Assembly: GCF_030323865.1 (NCBI RefSeq)
Contig: NZ_CP066362.1
Coordinates: forward strand, 1,860,001-1,924,000
DNA length: 64,000 nucleotides
Direction: 5' to 3'
Source: Pseudarthrobacter defluvii
Lineage (GTDB): Bacteria > Actinomycetota > Actinomycetes > Actinomycetales > Micrococcaceae
Part shown: one piece after another, positions 51,055-60,623 of the stretch
How positions within the stretch are numbered: the stretch's first letter is position 1
Layout: each line of letters starts with the position of its first letter
The notes under the pieces: model-generated
Database searches by the model: none
What the model was told of the DNA's origin: nothing
The model's input: only the letters and a program-made list of their open reading frames with translations
Position numbers and translations under genes: made by a program

Positions 51055-52221
51055 TCAGGCCTGCCAGGTGATGGGAACTGCCTTCAGCCCGTAGACGATG
51101 GTGCTTTCCATGCGCTCCAGGTGGGCTCCGGGAGCCACGGACAGCCCGGGCAGGCGGGCGAGCAGCGCCTCCAGCGCGATCCTGGCCTCGAGCCGGGCCA
51201 GTGGTGCGCCCAAGCAAAAATGGATGCCGTGGCCGAACGCCACATGCCGGTTCGGGCTGCGGTCGACGTCGAACTCGGCCGCCCGCTCAAACTGCCGCTC
51301 GTCGCGGTTGGCCGAGCCGATCCACGCCACGATCGGTGCCCCGGCCGGTATGCGTTCGCCGCCCACCTCGGTCTCCGCTACGCTCACCCGGTACATCGAC
51401 TGGACAGGGGAGCGGAAGCGCAAAACCTCTTCGAGGGTCTGGGGCAACAAGGCAGGCTCCTTCAGGAGACGGTCAAGGGTGCCGGGCGATTCGGACAGGC
51501 ACAGAACGGCGTTGCCGATCAGGTTGGTAGTGGTCTCGTTGCCCGCGACCAGCAGCAAAGCGCAGAAACCCAGCAGTTCAGGCACCGAGAGTTTCTGGCC
51601 TTGAATCTCGGCGGACAGCAGGCTGCTGATCATGTCCTCACCCGGCCGGCTCCTGCGCTGGTCGATCAGGTCCAGGAAGTACTCGACCATCTCGGATGTG
51701 GTGGTGTCCTGGCTGCCGCTGCCCGGACCGGTGCGTGTTTGGCTGACAATGGTGTCCGACCAGTGCTTGAAGCGCTCACGGTCCTGCGCCGGAATGCCCA
51801 TCAATTCGGAGATCACGATGACCGGCAACGGGTAGGCCAAATCCTGGATCAGGTCCGCGCTGCCGCCGCGCGCCACCATTCCGTCCACCAGTTCGTTCGC
51901 GAGCGCGGAGATGCGTGGGGCCAGGGCGTCGACTGCTTTGGGCGTGAAAGCCTGGGTGACCAGGGACCGCAGCTGCCGGTGCCGCGGGGGATCAGCCGTG
52001 ATCAGGCTTGACGCGAACAACTGGCCTGAACCCGATGGCGCGTCGCCGCCCATCCGTGAGGAAAACGTCGCGTGCTCGGACAGCACCCGCTGGACATCGT
52101 CGTACCGGAACACATGCCAGCTCCCGGATTGCTCATCGTGGAAGACCGGCGCGGCCGCCCGCATGCGTTCATAGTGGGGAAAAGGATCCAGCGGGTATTG
52201 CGTGGACTGGGTGGCGTCCAT
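51055..52221 (-). CDS. Cytochrome P450
   Basis: This 388-residue soluble class I P450 shows I-helix LLVAGNETTTNLIGNA (acid-Thr pair), K-helix ETLEEVLRF-like EEVLRFRSPVQ, the NRDERQF region and heme motif FGHGIHFCLGAPLARLE with the Cys ligand near residue 336. Such CYP107/CYP105-like enzymes hydroxylate small hydrophobic molecules. No ferredoxin or reductase gene is adjacent. The ATG at 52221 has GGGAGG seven bases upstream. Confidence 0.95.
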   Translation of the reverse strand: MDATQSTQYPLDPFPHYERMRAAAPVFHDEQSGSWHVFRYDDVQRVLSEHATFSSRMGGDAPSGSGQLFASSLITADPPRHRQLRSLVTQAFTPKAVDALAPRISALANELVDGMVARGGSADLIQDLAYPLPVIVISELMGIPAQDRERFKHWSDTIVSQTRTGPGSGSQDTTTSEMVEYFLDLIDQRRSRPGEDMISSLLSAEIQGQKLSVPELLGFCALLLVAGNETTTNLIGNAVLCLSESPGTLDRLLKEPALLPQTLEEVLRFRSPVQSMYRVSVAETEVGGERIPAGAPIVAWIGSANRDERQFERAAEFDVDRSPNRHVAFGHGIHFCLGAPLARLEARIALEALLARLPGLSVAPGAHLERMESTIVYGLKAVPITWQA

Positions 52222-52280
52222 GGTGGCCTCCCTGACTGACCGTAGAACCTCGATCCTAACCAAAGCCTGCCCCCGGGTCA

Positions 52281-53231
52281 TTAGTCCCGCCGTCGTAAGC
52301 TATGACGCTTCACTTTGGAATTCCTGGACTTCCGCACTCCAGCCAAACCAAGCCGCCGCTCATGCCTCGCGGCGAACCACACGGCGGCCACCATCAGGCC
52401 CAAGACGTCCACGAACCCCAGGATCGCTTCCCACGGCATTTGGATGGACCCTCCCCGCAGGTTGTTGTAAAAGGAGCCGAGGGGGACCAGCAGCGGCCAG
52501 AGGACGATGAGGTTCCGGGCGGCGCTGAAGGCAACCGCGTAGACCACTCCGAGGCCGAAAAGGAAGAGCATCTCCGACCAGGCCATGCCGTAGCCGACGT
52601 GGTACGCGGCGTACAGGGCGGCGGCGCCGGCCACACCCGGGATCGGGCCGAAGCTGGCTTCCAGGCGCGCCTGGACGAAGCCCCTGAAGAAAACTGCCTC
52701 GAAGAACCCGACGGTGATGGCGAGGGCCGCCAGGGGCACCCAGTCGACGGGGCGCGGAAGCGGGTACCCCCAAAGGGTGATGACGAACTGCACCGATGCG
52801 AGGACGAGTCCCAAGGCAAACGCCTGGCCCAGGTTTCTGCGGCTGATTCCCAACGCGGCCAGGGACCTCCGCCGGATCCACGTGTTGTATCCGATGGGAC
52901 CGAGGACACCGAGGAGCATGCCGGCAGCGAACGACAGGAACAGCCCCAGCGTGTTTCCCTGCGTGAAGACCCTGAACGCCAGCCAAAAAAGGGCCACGAC
53001 GCCCACGTAGAGCGCCGCTACGGCGCCGACGTCAGGCCAGTCAGGATGTCCGGCCCAGCGGGGCCGCGACATGGGCACAATGAGCGCCAAAACCAGGGCG
53101 GCAACGGGAACGCCGAAACCGTAGACTGCGGGGTTCCCGAGGGACAGCAGCAGTATCGCGCCGACGAGGAACACGGGCCAGGCAATCCGTGGCAAAGCCC
53201 GGGCGGTTCCACCCAGCTTCGTATCCGACAT
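52281..53231 (-). CDS. CPBP-family intramembrane metalloprotease-like protein
   Basis: This 316-residue protein has about eight membrane helices. CAAX-protease (CPBP) motifs are TVGFFEAVFFRGFVQARLEA (EExxxR-like, Glu and Arg), YAAYHVGYGMAW (His) and FSAARNLIVLWPLL (Asn). The start at 53231 has GGAGG upstream. Members process membrane peptides or are immunity proteins for bacteriocins; no peptide gene is visible here. Confidence 0.88.
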   Translation of the reverse strand: MSDTKLGGTARALPRIAWPVFLVGAILLLSLGNPAVYGFGVPVAALVLALIVPMSRPRWAGHPDWPDVGAVAALYVGVVALFWLAFRVFTQGNTLGLFLSFAAGMLLGVLGPIGYNTWIRRRSLAALGISRRNLGQAFALGLVLASVQFVITLWGYPLPRPVDWVPLAALAITVGFFEAVFFRGFVQARLEASFGPIPGVAGAAALYAAYHVGYGMAWSEMLFLFGLGVVYAVAFSAARNLIVLWPLLVPLGSFYNNLRGGSIQMPWEAILGFVDVLGLMVAAVWFAARHERRLGLAGVRKSRNSKVKRHSLRRRD

Positions 53232-53404
53232 GACACCCACCTCCAGGTAACGGCGGACTGCATGCATCAAGTCTTTCGTTGGCCAAGCCCGGACTATAGG
53301 GGCGAAGGGCCCAGCCGGGCTTGAACACAGGTCCCGCACCGCGCCAAGCCACCACCCGGGTCAGCGGCCAGCCCCTGCGGCTGCGGCGCGCTTCCCTTGC
53401 GCCC

Positions 53405-55480
53405 CTAGCCCAGGCCCAGGGCGACGGCCAGCTCCGGCCCCAGTGACTTCGCGAAGGTGTTCGTCATGTGGTTGTCCCGGTAGACCAAAACATTGCCGAT
53501 GACGGCAGGGCAAACGCCGTCCCGGCAAAACAGCTTCGACAGGTTGACAACGTCGACGCCGTCGATCCGGCCGGCTGCCGACACAAGCGCGTCCTCACCG
53601 TCAGAAAGGGCCTCCGAAGCGGGTGTGGCACAGGCGCCGCCGTCGGCGTGCTTCTGAACGCACTCAACCGGGTTGCCCTGGGGATATGGCAGGTCGGCGA
53701 CGACGGAGACGCGCAGCCCGGCAGCGCGCAGGCGGGAAAGGGACTGGACATAACCATCCAGCAGCGGGGCATCGGGCCCCCAGGACCATCCAAGTGCCTT
53801 GCGGTACCCCGCTTCACGCATTCCCGCAACCAGGACAAGGTCCGGTTTTGCTGCCGCGATCTTCTCCGCCGTCACAGCGTTCTGCGCGGAGCAGTTGGTG
53901 TAGACGGTGGCGGCAGACCGCGGCGGCGTCAGCGTAAACGGGCAGCCGTTGCGCACCATGGCGTGGATCCTGAGCGGGATCTTCCGTGAGACGGCGATGA
54001 GCGGGTCCACAAACTGGCCGGCATGGGAATCCCCGACAACCATCACAACCGGGGCACCTTGCTGTCCGGTGGACCCGAACCAGCAATCCGTGTCGGGCAC
54101 CAGGGCGGGGTCGTACACCCCGCAGGCCCCGGCGCTTGTGGCAGGCACGTCCTGCATGGCAACAGAGGGATCAGGACGGATGGGCAGGCCGGCAGGGACC
54201 GGCGCGGGCCGGGCAGACCACGCCTGCGCGCCGGGGTAATCGTGGTCGGACAGCTCGGTGGACAACTGCGCGCGCTTGAACTCGATCACCTGCCAGGGCG
54301 CCCACGCCGCCACAGACACCACCATCGCCACGCAAAGCGCCATCGCGTAGACCTGTCGGTAGGCGCGCCAGCCGGCGGGCCCCGAGTGGTGCCGGAAGCG
54401 CTGCTCCACAAGGTGGTAGGAGGCGGCGGCGAGGGCAAGGCTCACGACGGCGAGGATAAGTGCTTCCCTGATGCGCGGTGTGCGGCCCAACAGCGCCACA
54501 GCGAAAACGATGACGGGCCAGTGCCACAGGTACAGGGAATACGACACGTCTCCGACGAACGTCATAGGCCGGATGCCAAGGACCCTTGACGCGGACCAGG
54601 GAACGGCCGTTGACAGGGTGCCCGTACGCAGCAGGATGGCGGTGCCGAGCACTGGAATGGCGGCGATGCTGCCGGGGAAGGCCATGTCGGTGCTGAAGAG
54701 GAAGGCCGGCACGATAATGGCGGAGACGCCCAGCCACCCGCTGAGCGCGGAAAGACGGGCGGAGCCCTTCAGCATGGTTGGGAGAAGGGCCGCGAGGCCG
54801 CCGACGGCGAGTTCCCAGATTCTGGTGGTGGTGGCAAAGTACGCCATGGTGTGCTCATGGCCGCTTAGGTAAATGCTGTAAATGAACGACGCCAGGGCAG
54901 TCACGGACAGGGCCGGCACGATGAACCGGCCGGCTTTTTGCCCGGCAGCGCGGGCCGCGGCGATCAGGCCAAGGAAAAAGAACGGGATGACGAGGTAAAA
55001 CTGCTCCTCGACGGCGAGTGACCAGAAGTGCTGCAGGGGAGATACTTCCTGCGTCGCCCCCGCATAGGTGGCAGCAGAAAGTGCCTGGTGCCAGTTTTGT
55101 ACCTGGAGCAGCGAGAACAGGACATCGGAGGAGATGTTCTGCCAGCGGCTTGGGGCAAGCAGCAGGACAGTGCCGGCCAGGACAGCGGCCAGAACAACTG
55201 CCGACGCCGGGAACAGCCTCCGGATGCGCCGGGCGTAGAAGTCGAGGACGGAGATGGACGCCTTCTTCGCGGCTTCCCTTGCAAGTGAGCCAATGATGAG
55301 GAAACCCGAGACGACGAAGAACACGTCGACTCCTACGAAACCGCCCGGCAAGGCTTCCGGGCGGAGATGGTATATCACCACGATCCCCACGGCCAGCGCG
55401 CGAAGGCCCTGGATGTCGGGCCTGGGGCCATGGCTGTTCCGGGTGTGTGTCCGGCGGCCCTTAACCGCGGCGTGCCTCAT
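53405..55480 (-). CDS. OafA/YrhL-type acyltransferase with SGNH domain
   Basis: This 691-residue protein has ten or so membrane helices. The acyltransferase-3 signature RPDIQGLRALAVGIVVIYHL and FVGVDVFFVVSGFLI is present. An SGNH hydrolase-like domain (VVMVVGDSHAGQFVDPLI with the Ser, and late YRDNHMTN with Asp-x-x-His) lies outside. It transfers acetyl or other acyl groups to cell-surface polysaccharides. The start is ATG at 55480 with GGAGGGG upstream. It diverges from the SMP-30 gene. Confidence 0.92.
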   Translation of the reverse strand: MRHAAVKGRRTHTRNSHGPRPDIQGLRALAVGIVVIYHLRPEALPGGFVGVDVFFVVSGFLIIGSLAREAAKKASISVLDFYARRIRRLFPASAVVLAAVLAGTVLLLAPSRWQNISSDVLFSLLQVQNWHQALSAATYAGATQEVSPLQHFWSLAVEEQFYLVIPFFFLGLIAAARAAGQKAGRFIVPALSVTALASFIYSIYLSGHEHTMAYFATTTRIWELAVGGLAALLPTMLKGSARLSALSGWLGVSAIIVPAFLFSTDMAFPGSIAAIPVLGTAILLRTGTLSTAVPWSASRVLGIRPMTFVGDVSYSLYLWHWPVIVFAVALLGRTPRIREALILAVVSLALAAASYHLVEQRFRHHSGPAGWRAYRQVYAMALCVAMVVSVAAWAPWQVIEFKRAQLSTELSDHDYPGAQAWSARPAPVPAGLPIRPDPSVAMQDVPATSAGACGVYDPALVPDTDCWFGSTGQQGAPVVMVVGDSHAGQFVDPLIAVSRKIPLRIHAMVRNGCPFTLTPPRSAATVYTNCSAQNAVTAEKIAAAKPDLVLVAGMREAGYRKALGWSWGPDAPLLDGYVQSLSRLRAAGLRVSVVADLPYPQGNPVECVQKHADGGACATPASEALSDGEDALVSAAGRIDGVDVVNLSKLFCRDGVCPAVIGNVLVYRDNHMTNTFAKSLGPELAVALGLG

Positions 55481-55707
55481 TGCTTCCCCTCCATACAAAA
55501 CGCTGTCAACCTCCGCCCTGCATGGGGAATCGGGGCGGGTGGGGCCCGCCGACAGCCGATTGTATCCGAAGACCATATCCTGCAGGATCCGGCGCGGGAA
55601 CGCCGTCGTTGTAATCGCTGGCGCTAGGGTGGTGCCTGTGCCGGCGCCGGAGGGCCCGTCCTGTCCGGGCACGCCACGGCCGACCCCTGGACCGCAAAGG
55701 AGCTCCA

Positions 55708-56601
55708 ATGGTTAACGACTTCACCACCGGCCCGCTTGAATGCCTTTACACGGGCTCCGTGTGGGCCGAGGGACCTCTGTGGGTGCCGTCGTCGCAGACC
55801 GTGCGCTGGAGCGATATCCCGAATGACCGCATCCTTGAGTTCAACCCTGACTCCGGGACTACCCGCGAATACGCCGTGGGCGTCGAATACACCAACGGCC
55901 GCACCCTCGACGCCGATGGCAGCGTGGTGCAGTGCAGCCACGGCCGGCGCCGGGTGGAGCGGGACAGCGGAGGGACAGTAACCGCGCTGGTGGACTCATT
56001 CGAGGGCCGGCGGCTGAACTCACCCAACGATGTGGTGGTGGCCCGCGACTCCAGCATCTGGTTCACGGACCCGCCGTACGGCATTCTGCCGGGGACAAGG
56101 GAAGGCCACGAGGGCGAGCAGGAGTACGGCGGCTGCAACGTCTTCCGCTTTGAGCCGGCCACCGGAAAACTCACTGCCGTCATTCCGGACCTGGTGCACC
56201 CCAACGGGCTGGCCTTCTCGCCTGACGAGTCGGTCCTCTACGTCGCGGACACCGCCGGCCGCCGCTACGGCGTGCCCCTGCGGATCGCCACCTACACCGT
56301 GCGCCAGGGCCACTGCGGTCCCCGGACAGGCATGTTGGAGCTGGAAGACGGCTACCCGGCCGACGGTTTGAGGGTGGACGTCAAGGGCAGGATCTGGACC
56401 TCGGCCGGACCCACGGTCCGCATCTATTCGCCGTCCTTCGACCTCCTGCACACCATCGCCGTGCCGGAAACTGTGTCCAACCTGTGCTTCGGCGGTCCCG
56501 ACGGGCAGGACCTCTACCTCACGGCAACCACCAGCCTGTACCGGATCCGCACCACCACCACGGACGCGGCCGCCCGCACCTTTCCGCCCAACCCCAACTG
56601 A
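55708..56601 (+). CDS. SMP-30/gluconolactonase family protein
   Basis: This 297-residue six-bladed propeller has metal-site residues in VWAEGPLWVPSSQTVRWSDIPNDRI (Glu), TLDADGSVVQCSHG, RLNSPNDVVVARDSSIWFTDPPYGI (Asn, Asp) and HPNGLAFSPDESVLYVADT (Asn, Asp). It probably hydrolyses a sugar lactone. AAAGGAGC upstream sets the start. An aldo/keto reductase gene follows 13 bases later, so the pair likely acts on one sugar. Confidence 0.92.
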   Translation: MVNDFTTGPLECLYTGSVWAEGPLWVPSSQTVRWSDIPNDRILEFNPDSGTTREYAVGVEYTNGRTLDADGSVVQCSHGRRRVERDSGGTVTALVDSFEGRRLNSPNDVVVARDSSIWFTDPPYGILPGTREGHEGEQEYGGCNVFRFEPATGKLTAVIPDLVHPNGLAFSPDESVLYVADTAGRRYGVPLRIATYTVRQGHCGPRTGMLELEDGYPADGLRVDVKGRIWTSAGPTVRIYSPSFDLLHTIAVPETVSNLCFGGPDGQDLYLTATTSLYRIRTTTTDAAARTFPPNPN

Positions 56602-56614
56602 TCGCGAGGAACCC

Positions 56615-57646
56615 ATGCAGTACCGAACCCTAGGACACAGCGGCACTATCGTCACCAACTACGCGCTGGGCACCATGACCTTCGGCGCAGAGGCGACGGA
56701 GGAAACCTCCCATGCCATCCTGGACAGCTACTTCGAGGCCGGCGGCAACTTCATTGACACCGCGGACGTGTACAGCGCCGGCGTGTCCGAAGAAATCATC
56801 GGCCGGTGGCTGGCCAAACGGCCCGAAGCCAGGGACAGCGCCGTGGTCGCCACCAAGGGGCGCTTCCCCATGGGGACGGCACCGAACGACGTCGGGACGT
56901 CCCGCCGGCGCCTTACGCGCGCCCTGGACAACTCCCTCCGCCGCCTGGGCGTGGAACAGATTGATCTTTACCAGATGCACGCTTGGGACCCGATCACTCC
57001 GCTGGAGGAGACGCTCCGTTTCCTGGACGATGCGGTGGCAAGCGGCAAGATCGCCTACTACGGTTTCTCCAACTTCCTGGGCTGGCAGCTCACCAAGGCC
57101 GTCCACGCGGCCCGCAGCCAGGGCTGGAATCCGCCCGTGAGCCTGCAGCCGCAGTACAGCCTGCTGGTCCGGGACATCGAGTTCGAAATCGTTCCGGCCG
57201 CGCTCGACGCCGGAGTTGGCCTGCTGCCTTGGTCGCCGCTGGGCGGCGGCTGGCTGTCCGGAAAGTACAAGAAGGACCAGCGCCCGTCCGGTGCAACCCG
57301 GCTCGGCGAAAACCCGGAACGCGGCATGGAGGCCTGGAAGGCGCGCAACGAGAACCCTCGGACCTGGGCCGTTCTCGACGCCGTTGCGGAGATTGCTTCT
57401 GCCCACGGCGTGAGCCATTCCCAGGTGGCGCTGGCTTGGCTGGCGGACCGGCCTGCAGTGACCTCCGTGATCCTGGGAGCCCGCACCACGGAGCAGCTGG
57501 CTGACAACCTGGCCGCCGCCGAACTGGAACTCACCGCCGACGAAGTCTCCCGGCTCACGCAGGCCAGCCGGCCCGAAACCGGCGTCTACCCCTACGGGCC
57601 CATGGCCCAGGAGCAGCGCAGCCGCAAGATGGAGGGCGGCCGGTAG
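56615..57646 (+). CDS. Aldo/keto reductase
   Basis: This 343-residue AKR has the tetrad in NFIDTADVYSAGVSEEIIG (Asp, Tyr), VATKGRFPMG (Lys) and LYQMHAWDP (His). The C-terminal NADPH site is SVILGARTTEQLADNL. GCGAGGA sits just upstream of the ATG. It is in an operon with the lactonase. It differs from the AKR at 2953, so these are not tandem copies. Confidence 0.94.
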   Translation: MQYRTLGHSGTIVTNYALGTMTFGAEATEETSHAILDSYFEAGGNFIDTADVYSAGVSEEIIGRWLAKRPEARDSAVVATKGRFPMGTAPNDVGTSRRRLTRALDNSLRRLGVEQIDLYQMHAWDPITPLEETLRFLDDAVASGKIAYYGFSNFLGWQLTKAVHAARSQGWNPPVSLQPQYSLLVRDIEFEIVPAALDAGVGLLPWSPLGGGWLSGKYKKDQRPSGATRLGENPERGMEAWKARNENPRTWAVLDAVAEIASAHGVSHSQVALAWLADRPAVTSVILGARTTEQLADNLAAAELELTADEVSRLTQASRPETGVYPYGPMAQEQRSRKMEGGR

Positions 57647-57679
57647 TACCTCCGGAACAGCCCGGGGAAGTGCGTCAGG

Positions 57680-57922
57680 CTACTCCGTGTGCTTGAGCAC
57701 GTCCGGCAGTTCGTCCACGTACACCGTTTGCGGCGGGTCGAAGTAGATCACCAGCACTTCATCACCCACCGGGAAGTCTCTGGCTTTGTCGAACGGGTGG
57801 GCATGAAAGGCCATGATGCCGCCAAGATAGGGCAGCATGACTTCGCCGATGGTGTCCGGGCCAATTCGCCCGGTCACCCGGCCGATCTTTCCGGTCAGGC
57901 TTCGGTCAACGTTCTTGCGCAT
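57680..57922 (-). CDS. Small beta-barrel protein next to flotillin (NfeD-like?)
   Basis: This 80-residue protein is all-beta by pattern (GKIGRVTGRIGPDTIGEVMLPYLGG; VGDEVLVIYFDPPQTVYVDEL). It resembles the OB-fold of NfeD partners that accompany SPFH proteins, without their membrane helix. It lies 18 bases downstream of the flotillin gene. AAGGGA upstream sets the start. The partner role is inference from position. Confidence 0.7.
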   Translation of the reverse strand: MRKNVDRSLTGKIGRVTGRIGPDTIGEVMLPYLGGIMAFHAHPFDKARDFPVGDEVLVIYFDPPQTVYVDELPDVLKHTE

Positions 57923-57940
57923 CCAGGTCCCTTATGCCCT

Positions 57941-59374
57941 CTAGGAGCCCTGTGCCCTGGCCGGGTGCTTGGCGTCTTCACCCTTGCGCAGAGCGGACGC
58001 GAGGGCGGGGAGGTAGTCGCCTGCCTGGGCCAGGATTCCGCCCAGCATCTGGTTGACGCCCTCTCCGCCGTTCAGGACGGTCATGTTGCCCACGTGGGAG
58101 AAAGGCTCGGCCGCCGCGGCGATGATGGCTGGCATGTTCTCGGCAAGCTGCTGGGATATGACTGCGTCCTGGTTGGTGCCCAAGGCTTCGGCGCGGGCCT
58201 TGATGCCGTCCGCCTCGGCGAGTGCCTTGGCCTTGATCGCGGAGGCAGCGGCGTCACCCTTGGCCCTGGTTGCCGTGGCTTCGGCCTCGCCGGTGACCTT
58301 GGTGGCCCCGGCCGTGGCAGCGGCTGCGGTGGCGTTGGCCTGGGCCAGCAGCTCCGTCCGCCGCGCGTTGGCCTGGGCTTCCAGTTCGGTACGGCGGGCC
58401 AGTGCCTCCGCGGCGCTGATGTCCGCAGCCTTCTTGCCCTCCGCTTCGGTCCGGGTGGCATAGGCCTTGGCATCCGCCGGCTTCCTGACGATGGTCTGGA
58501 GCTTCTGCTCCTCCCGGTCTGCCTCGAGTTTGGCCACCTCCGTTTCCTGGACTACCACTTGCTGCCTTGCCGTCGCTTCGGCCAGCGGCCCGGCCTGGGA
58601 GGCGTTGGCCCTGGCGCGCTCGGCGTTGGCCTGCGCCACGGATTGCCTGATTGCGGAAGCGCTCTGTGCGTCCGCGATCAACGCTGCCGCCTCCGCTTCT
58701 TTTTCCGCCGCTTCCCGGTTCCGGGTGGCCTCCGCGATCCGGGCCTCCATCTTCACCTGGGCGATATGCGGCTTGGCGATGTTCTGGATGTAGCCCGTTG
58801 GGTCCTGGAGGTCCTTGATCTGCAGGGAGTCCACCACCAGGCCCAGTTTCTCCATCTCCACCCCGCTGGCGCTGCGCACTTGGGAAGCGAGCTTGTCCCG
58901 TTCGCGGATGATCTCCTCTACGGTCATGCTGCCGATGATGGAGCGCAGGTGTCCCTCGAAGACGTTATATACCTGGCTTTCCATTTTTGGCTGCTGGCCC
59001 AGGAAACGGCGGGCGGCATTGGCGATAAAGGGCGGGGCATCACCGATTTTGTAAATGACCACACCCTCCACAATGACCTGGATGCCCTGGGAAGTAACGC
59101 AGGAAACCTTGAGTTCGGTTTCATTCAATGTCAGTGACAGAGGCCGCACCGTCTGGAGGCCGGGCAGGACCAGGGCGCCTTTGCCGGTGACGATCTTGAA
59201 GTCCATTCCTTCCCGGGTTTCCAGTGTTCCGCGGGTCAGCCCGGAGATGATGAGGGCCTCATTGGGCTCAGCCACTTTCCACATCAGTTTTGTGGCCACC
59301 CAGATAAAGGCGATGGCAAAGAGAACCGCCAAAATAGTGGCAATAAGCGGGAAGAACGGTGCAAAGTCCGGCAT
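57941..59374 (-). CDS. Flotillin-like SPFH protein
   Basis: This 477-residue protein has an N-terminal helix (LIATILAVLFAIAFIWVATKLMW) and an SPFH/PHB domain (EALIISGLTRGTLE through TVEEIIRERDKLASQVR). A long Ala/Glu-rich coiled-coil (about residues 210-400, EAEAAALIADAQSASAIRQ and repeats) and a C-terminal tail complete it, typical of bacterial flotillins that organise membrane microdomains. AAAGGA lies upstream. A palindrome sits in the leader. Confidence 0.95.
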   Translation of the reverse strand: MPDFAPFFPLIATILAVLFAIAFIWVATKLMWKVAEPNEALIISGLTRGTLETREGMDFKIVTGKGALVLPGLQTVRPLSLTLNETELKVSCVTSQGIQVIVEGVVIYKIGDAPPFIANAARRFLGQQPKMESQVYNVFEGHLRSIIGSMTVEEIIRERDKLASQVRSASGVEMEKLGLVVDSLQIKDLQDPTGYIQNIAKPHIAQVKMEARIAEATRNREAAEKEAEAAALIADAQSASAIRQSVAQANAERARANASQAGPLAEATARQQVVVQETEVAKLEADREEQKLQTIVRKPADAKAYATRTEAEGKKAADISAAEALARRTELEAQANARRTELLAQANATAAAATAGATKVTGEAEATATRAKGDAAASAIKAKALAEADGIKARAEALGTNQDAVISQQLAENMPAIIAAAAEPFSHVGNMTVLNGGEGVNQMLGGILAQAGDYLPALASALRKGEDAKHPARAQGS

Positions 59375-59389
59375 AACCAGATCCTTTCA

Positions 59390-59414
59390 ATGCCGTGAAT
59401 GGGCATCACGGTAT
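59390..59414. promoter_or_regulatory. 9-bp palindrome in the flotillin leader
   Basis: ATGCCGTGA pairs with TCACGGTAT (one G-T pair) around a 7-base loop, next to the ribosome site of the flotillin gene. It could be an operator or an RNA hairpin controlling translation. Confidence 0.4.
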
Positions 59415-59619
59415 AGCCCCAACAATTGCAGCCGTCCTTTACCGCACCGCTGAAGTGCCCTCGATTCAGGCGTTTCCGGCCAGCTGTTGTAGACAGTCTG
59501 ATTGGGGCCCGCCCCGGAGTCCAGAGTTGGGCGGACATTTGCCTGCGGCAACGGAAAAACGCTTACGACGGCGGCAACCCGTCTTCCGTCGCCGGGTCCG
59601 GCCTCCGGGGCAGGACCAG

Positions 59620-60408
59620 TCAGGAAGGGAGGTTTTTCTCCAGGTAGCCGAGGGCTGCGCTGGCCGCCCTGGCGGCCTCCGCCACCGCCGGACCCAGCCG
59701 CCCGACGTCGTCCGGGCCAACGCGCTGGGTGGGAAACCCGACGCCCAGGACCGCAGCGAGGCGCCCGGCGTGGTTGAAGACCGGAGCGCTGATGGAGCCT
59801 ACGTCGGAGTTCCGCTCGCCGAAGGCCGCATAGTAGCCAACGGCTTTCGCATTGCTGACCTGGCTGTCGAGTTTCTCCCACGTATCCGGCGTCGCCGGCG
59901 TATAACTCGTCAGTTCCGCGTCCTCGAGGGCCCGGCGGGCTTCGGGATCGAAGGCAAGGAAGATCTTTCCCGGAGCCCCGGCATGCATGGGCATGACTTG
60001 CCCCACGAGGAAGGGCCGCATCACCACGTGACGGGTCTCGGCCACGGCAACCACTGTACGGAAGGGGCCGTCCCGCATATACAGGCAAGCGGTCTCTCCG
60101 GTCCGGTCACGCAGTTCCTGCAGGAAGGGATGGACCAGGCGGACCACATCGAGGCCGAAGGTTCCCGGGGTGGCCCACTGGACCAGGCGCAGTCCGATCC
60201 GGTAGCGGTCTCCGTCGCGGTCAAGGAACCCTTCCCGCACCATGTTCTGCACCAGTCGCTGGCAGGTACTTGACGGCAGTCCCGTCTCCCGGACGATCTG
60301 CTGGAGGGTTGGTTCCGGAAATTCAATGGAAAAGCAGTTCAAAATCTCGCTGACTTTGCGCAGCACCAGGAGGGGCTGCGCGGATCCGCTGCTTCGCTCT
60401 GACGCCAA
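59620..60408 (-). CDS. IclR-family transcriptional regulator
   Basis: This 262-residue regulator has an N-terminal winged helix (LLVLRKVSEILNCFSIEFPEPTLQQIVRETGLPSSTCQRLVQNMV) and an IclR effector domain (PMHAGAPGKIFLAFDPEARRAL and late ISAPVFNHAGRLAAVLGVGFP). The start is TTG at 60408 with AAGGG about ten bases upstream. It diverges from the MHS-family permease and probably controls the block 60624-63363. Confidence 0.92.
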   Translation of the reverse strand: MASERSSGSAQPLLVLRKVSEILNCFSIEFPEPTLQQIVRETGLPSSTCQRLVQNMVREGFLDRDGDRYRIGLRLVQWATPGTFGLDVVRLVHPFLQELRDRTGETACLYMRDGPFRTVVAVAETRHVVMRPFLVGQVMPMHAGAPGKIFLAFDPEARRALEDAELTSYTPATPDTWEKLDSQVSNAKAVGYYAAFGERNSDVGSISAPVFNHAGRLAAVLGVGFPTQRVGPDDVGRLGPAVAEAARAASAALGYLEKNLPS

Positions 60409-60487
60409 CGTCTATATCCCTTGTCTTCAGTGATTTTCCCGTGCGTGAGTCGTCATTCTATGGCGCCGCGCCCGGTCAAGATAATCG

Positions 60488-60516
60488 TTGACATAGGCAA
60501 CAAGGACCCGCACCAT
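60488..60516 (+). promoter_or_regulatory. Possible promoter for the MHS permease
   Basis: TTGACA at 60488-60493 is followed by 17 bases and CACCAT. The -10 is weak. Confidence 0.33.
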
Positions 60517-60623
60517 GGGTTGGAGAACCGCATTGCGGGTCCAGCGGCCTGATTCCGGAAGCTCAAATATCCGACGTTCGAAGCCAGGCCGGCGCCCTAC
60601 TACATCTGACCAATGGAGTGATG

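Noticed and set aside
57689-59137. A 482-codon open frame on the plus strand
   Set aside because: Antisense to the Ala-rich flotillin coiled coil; composition is Gly/Leu/Arg noise.
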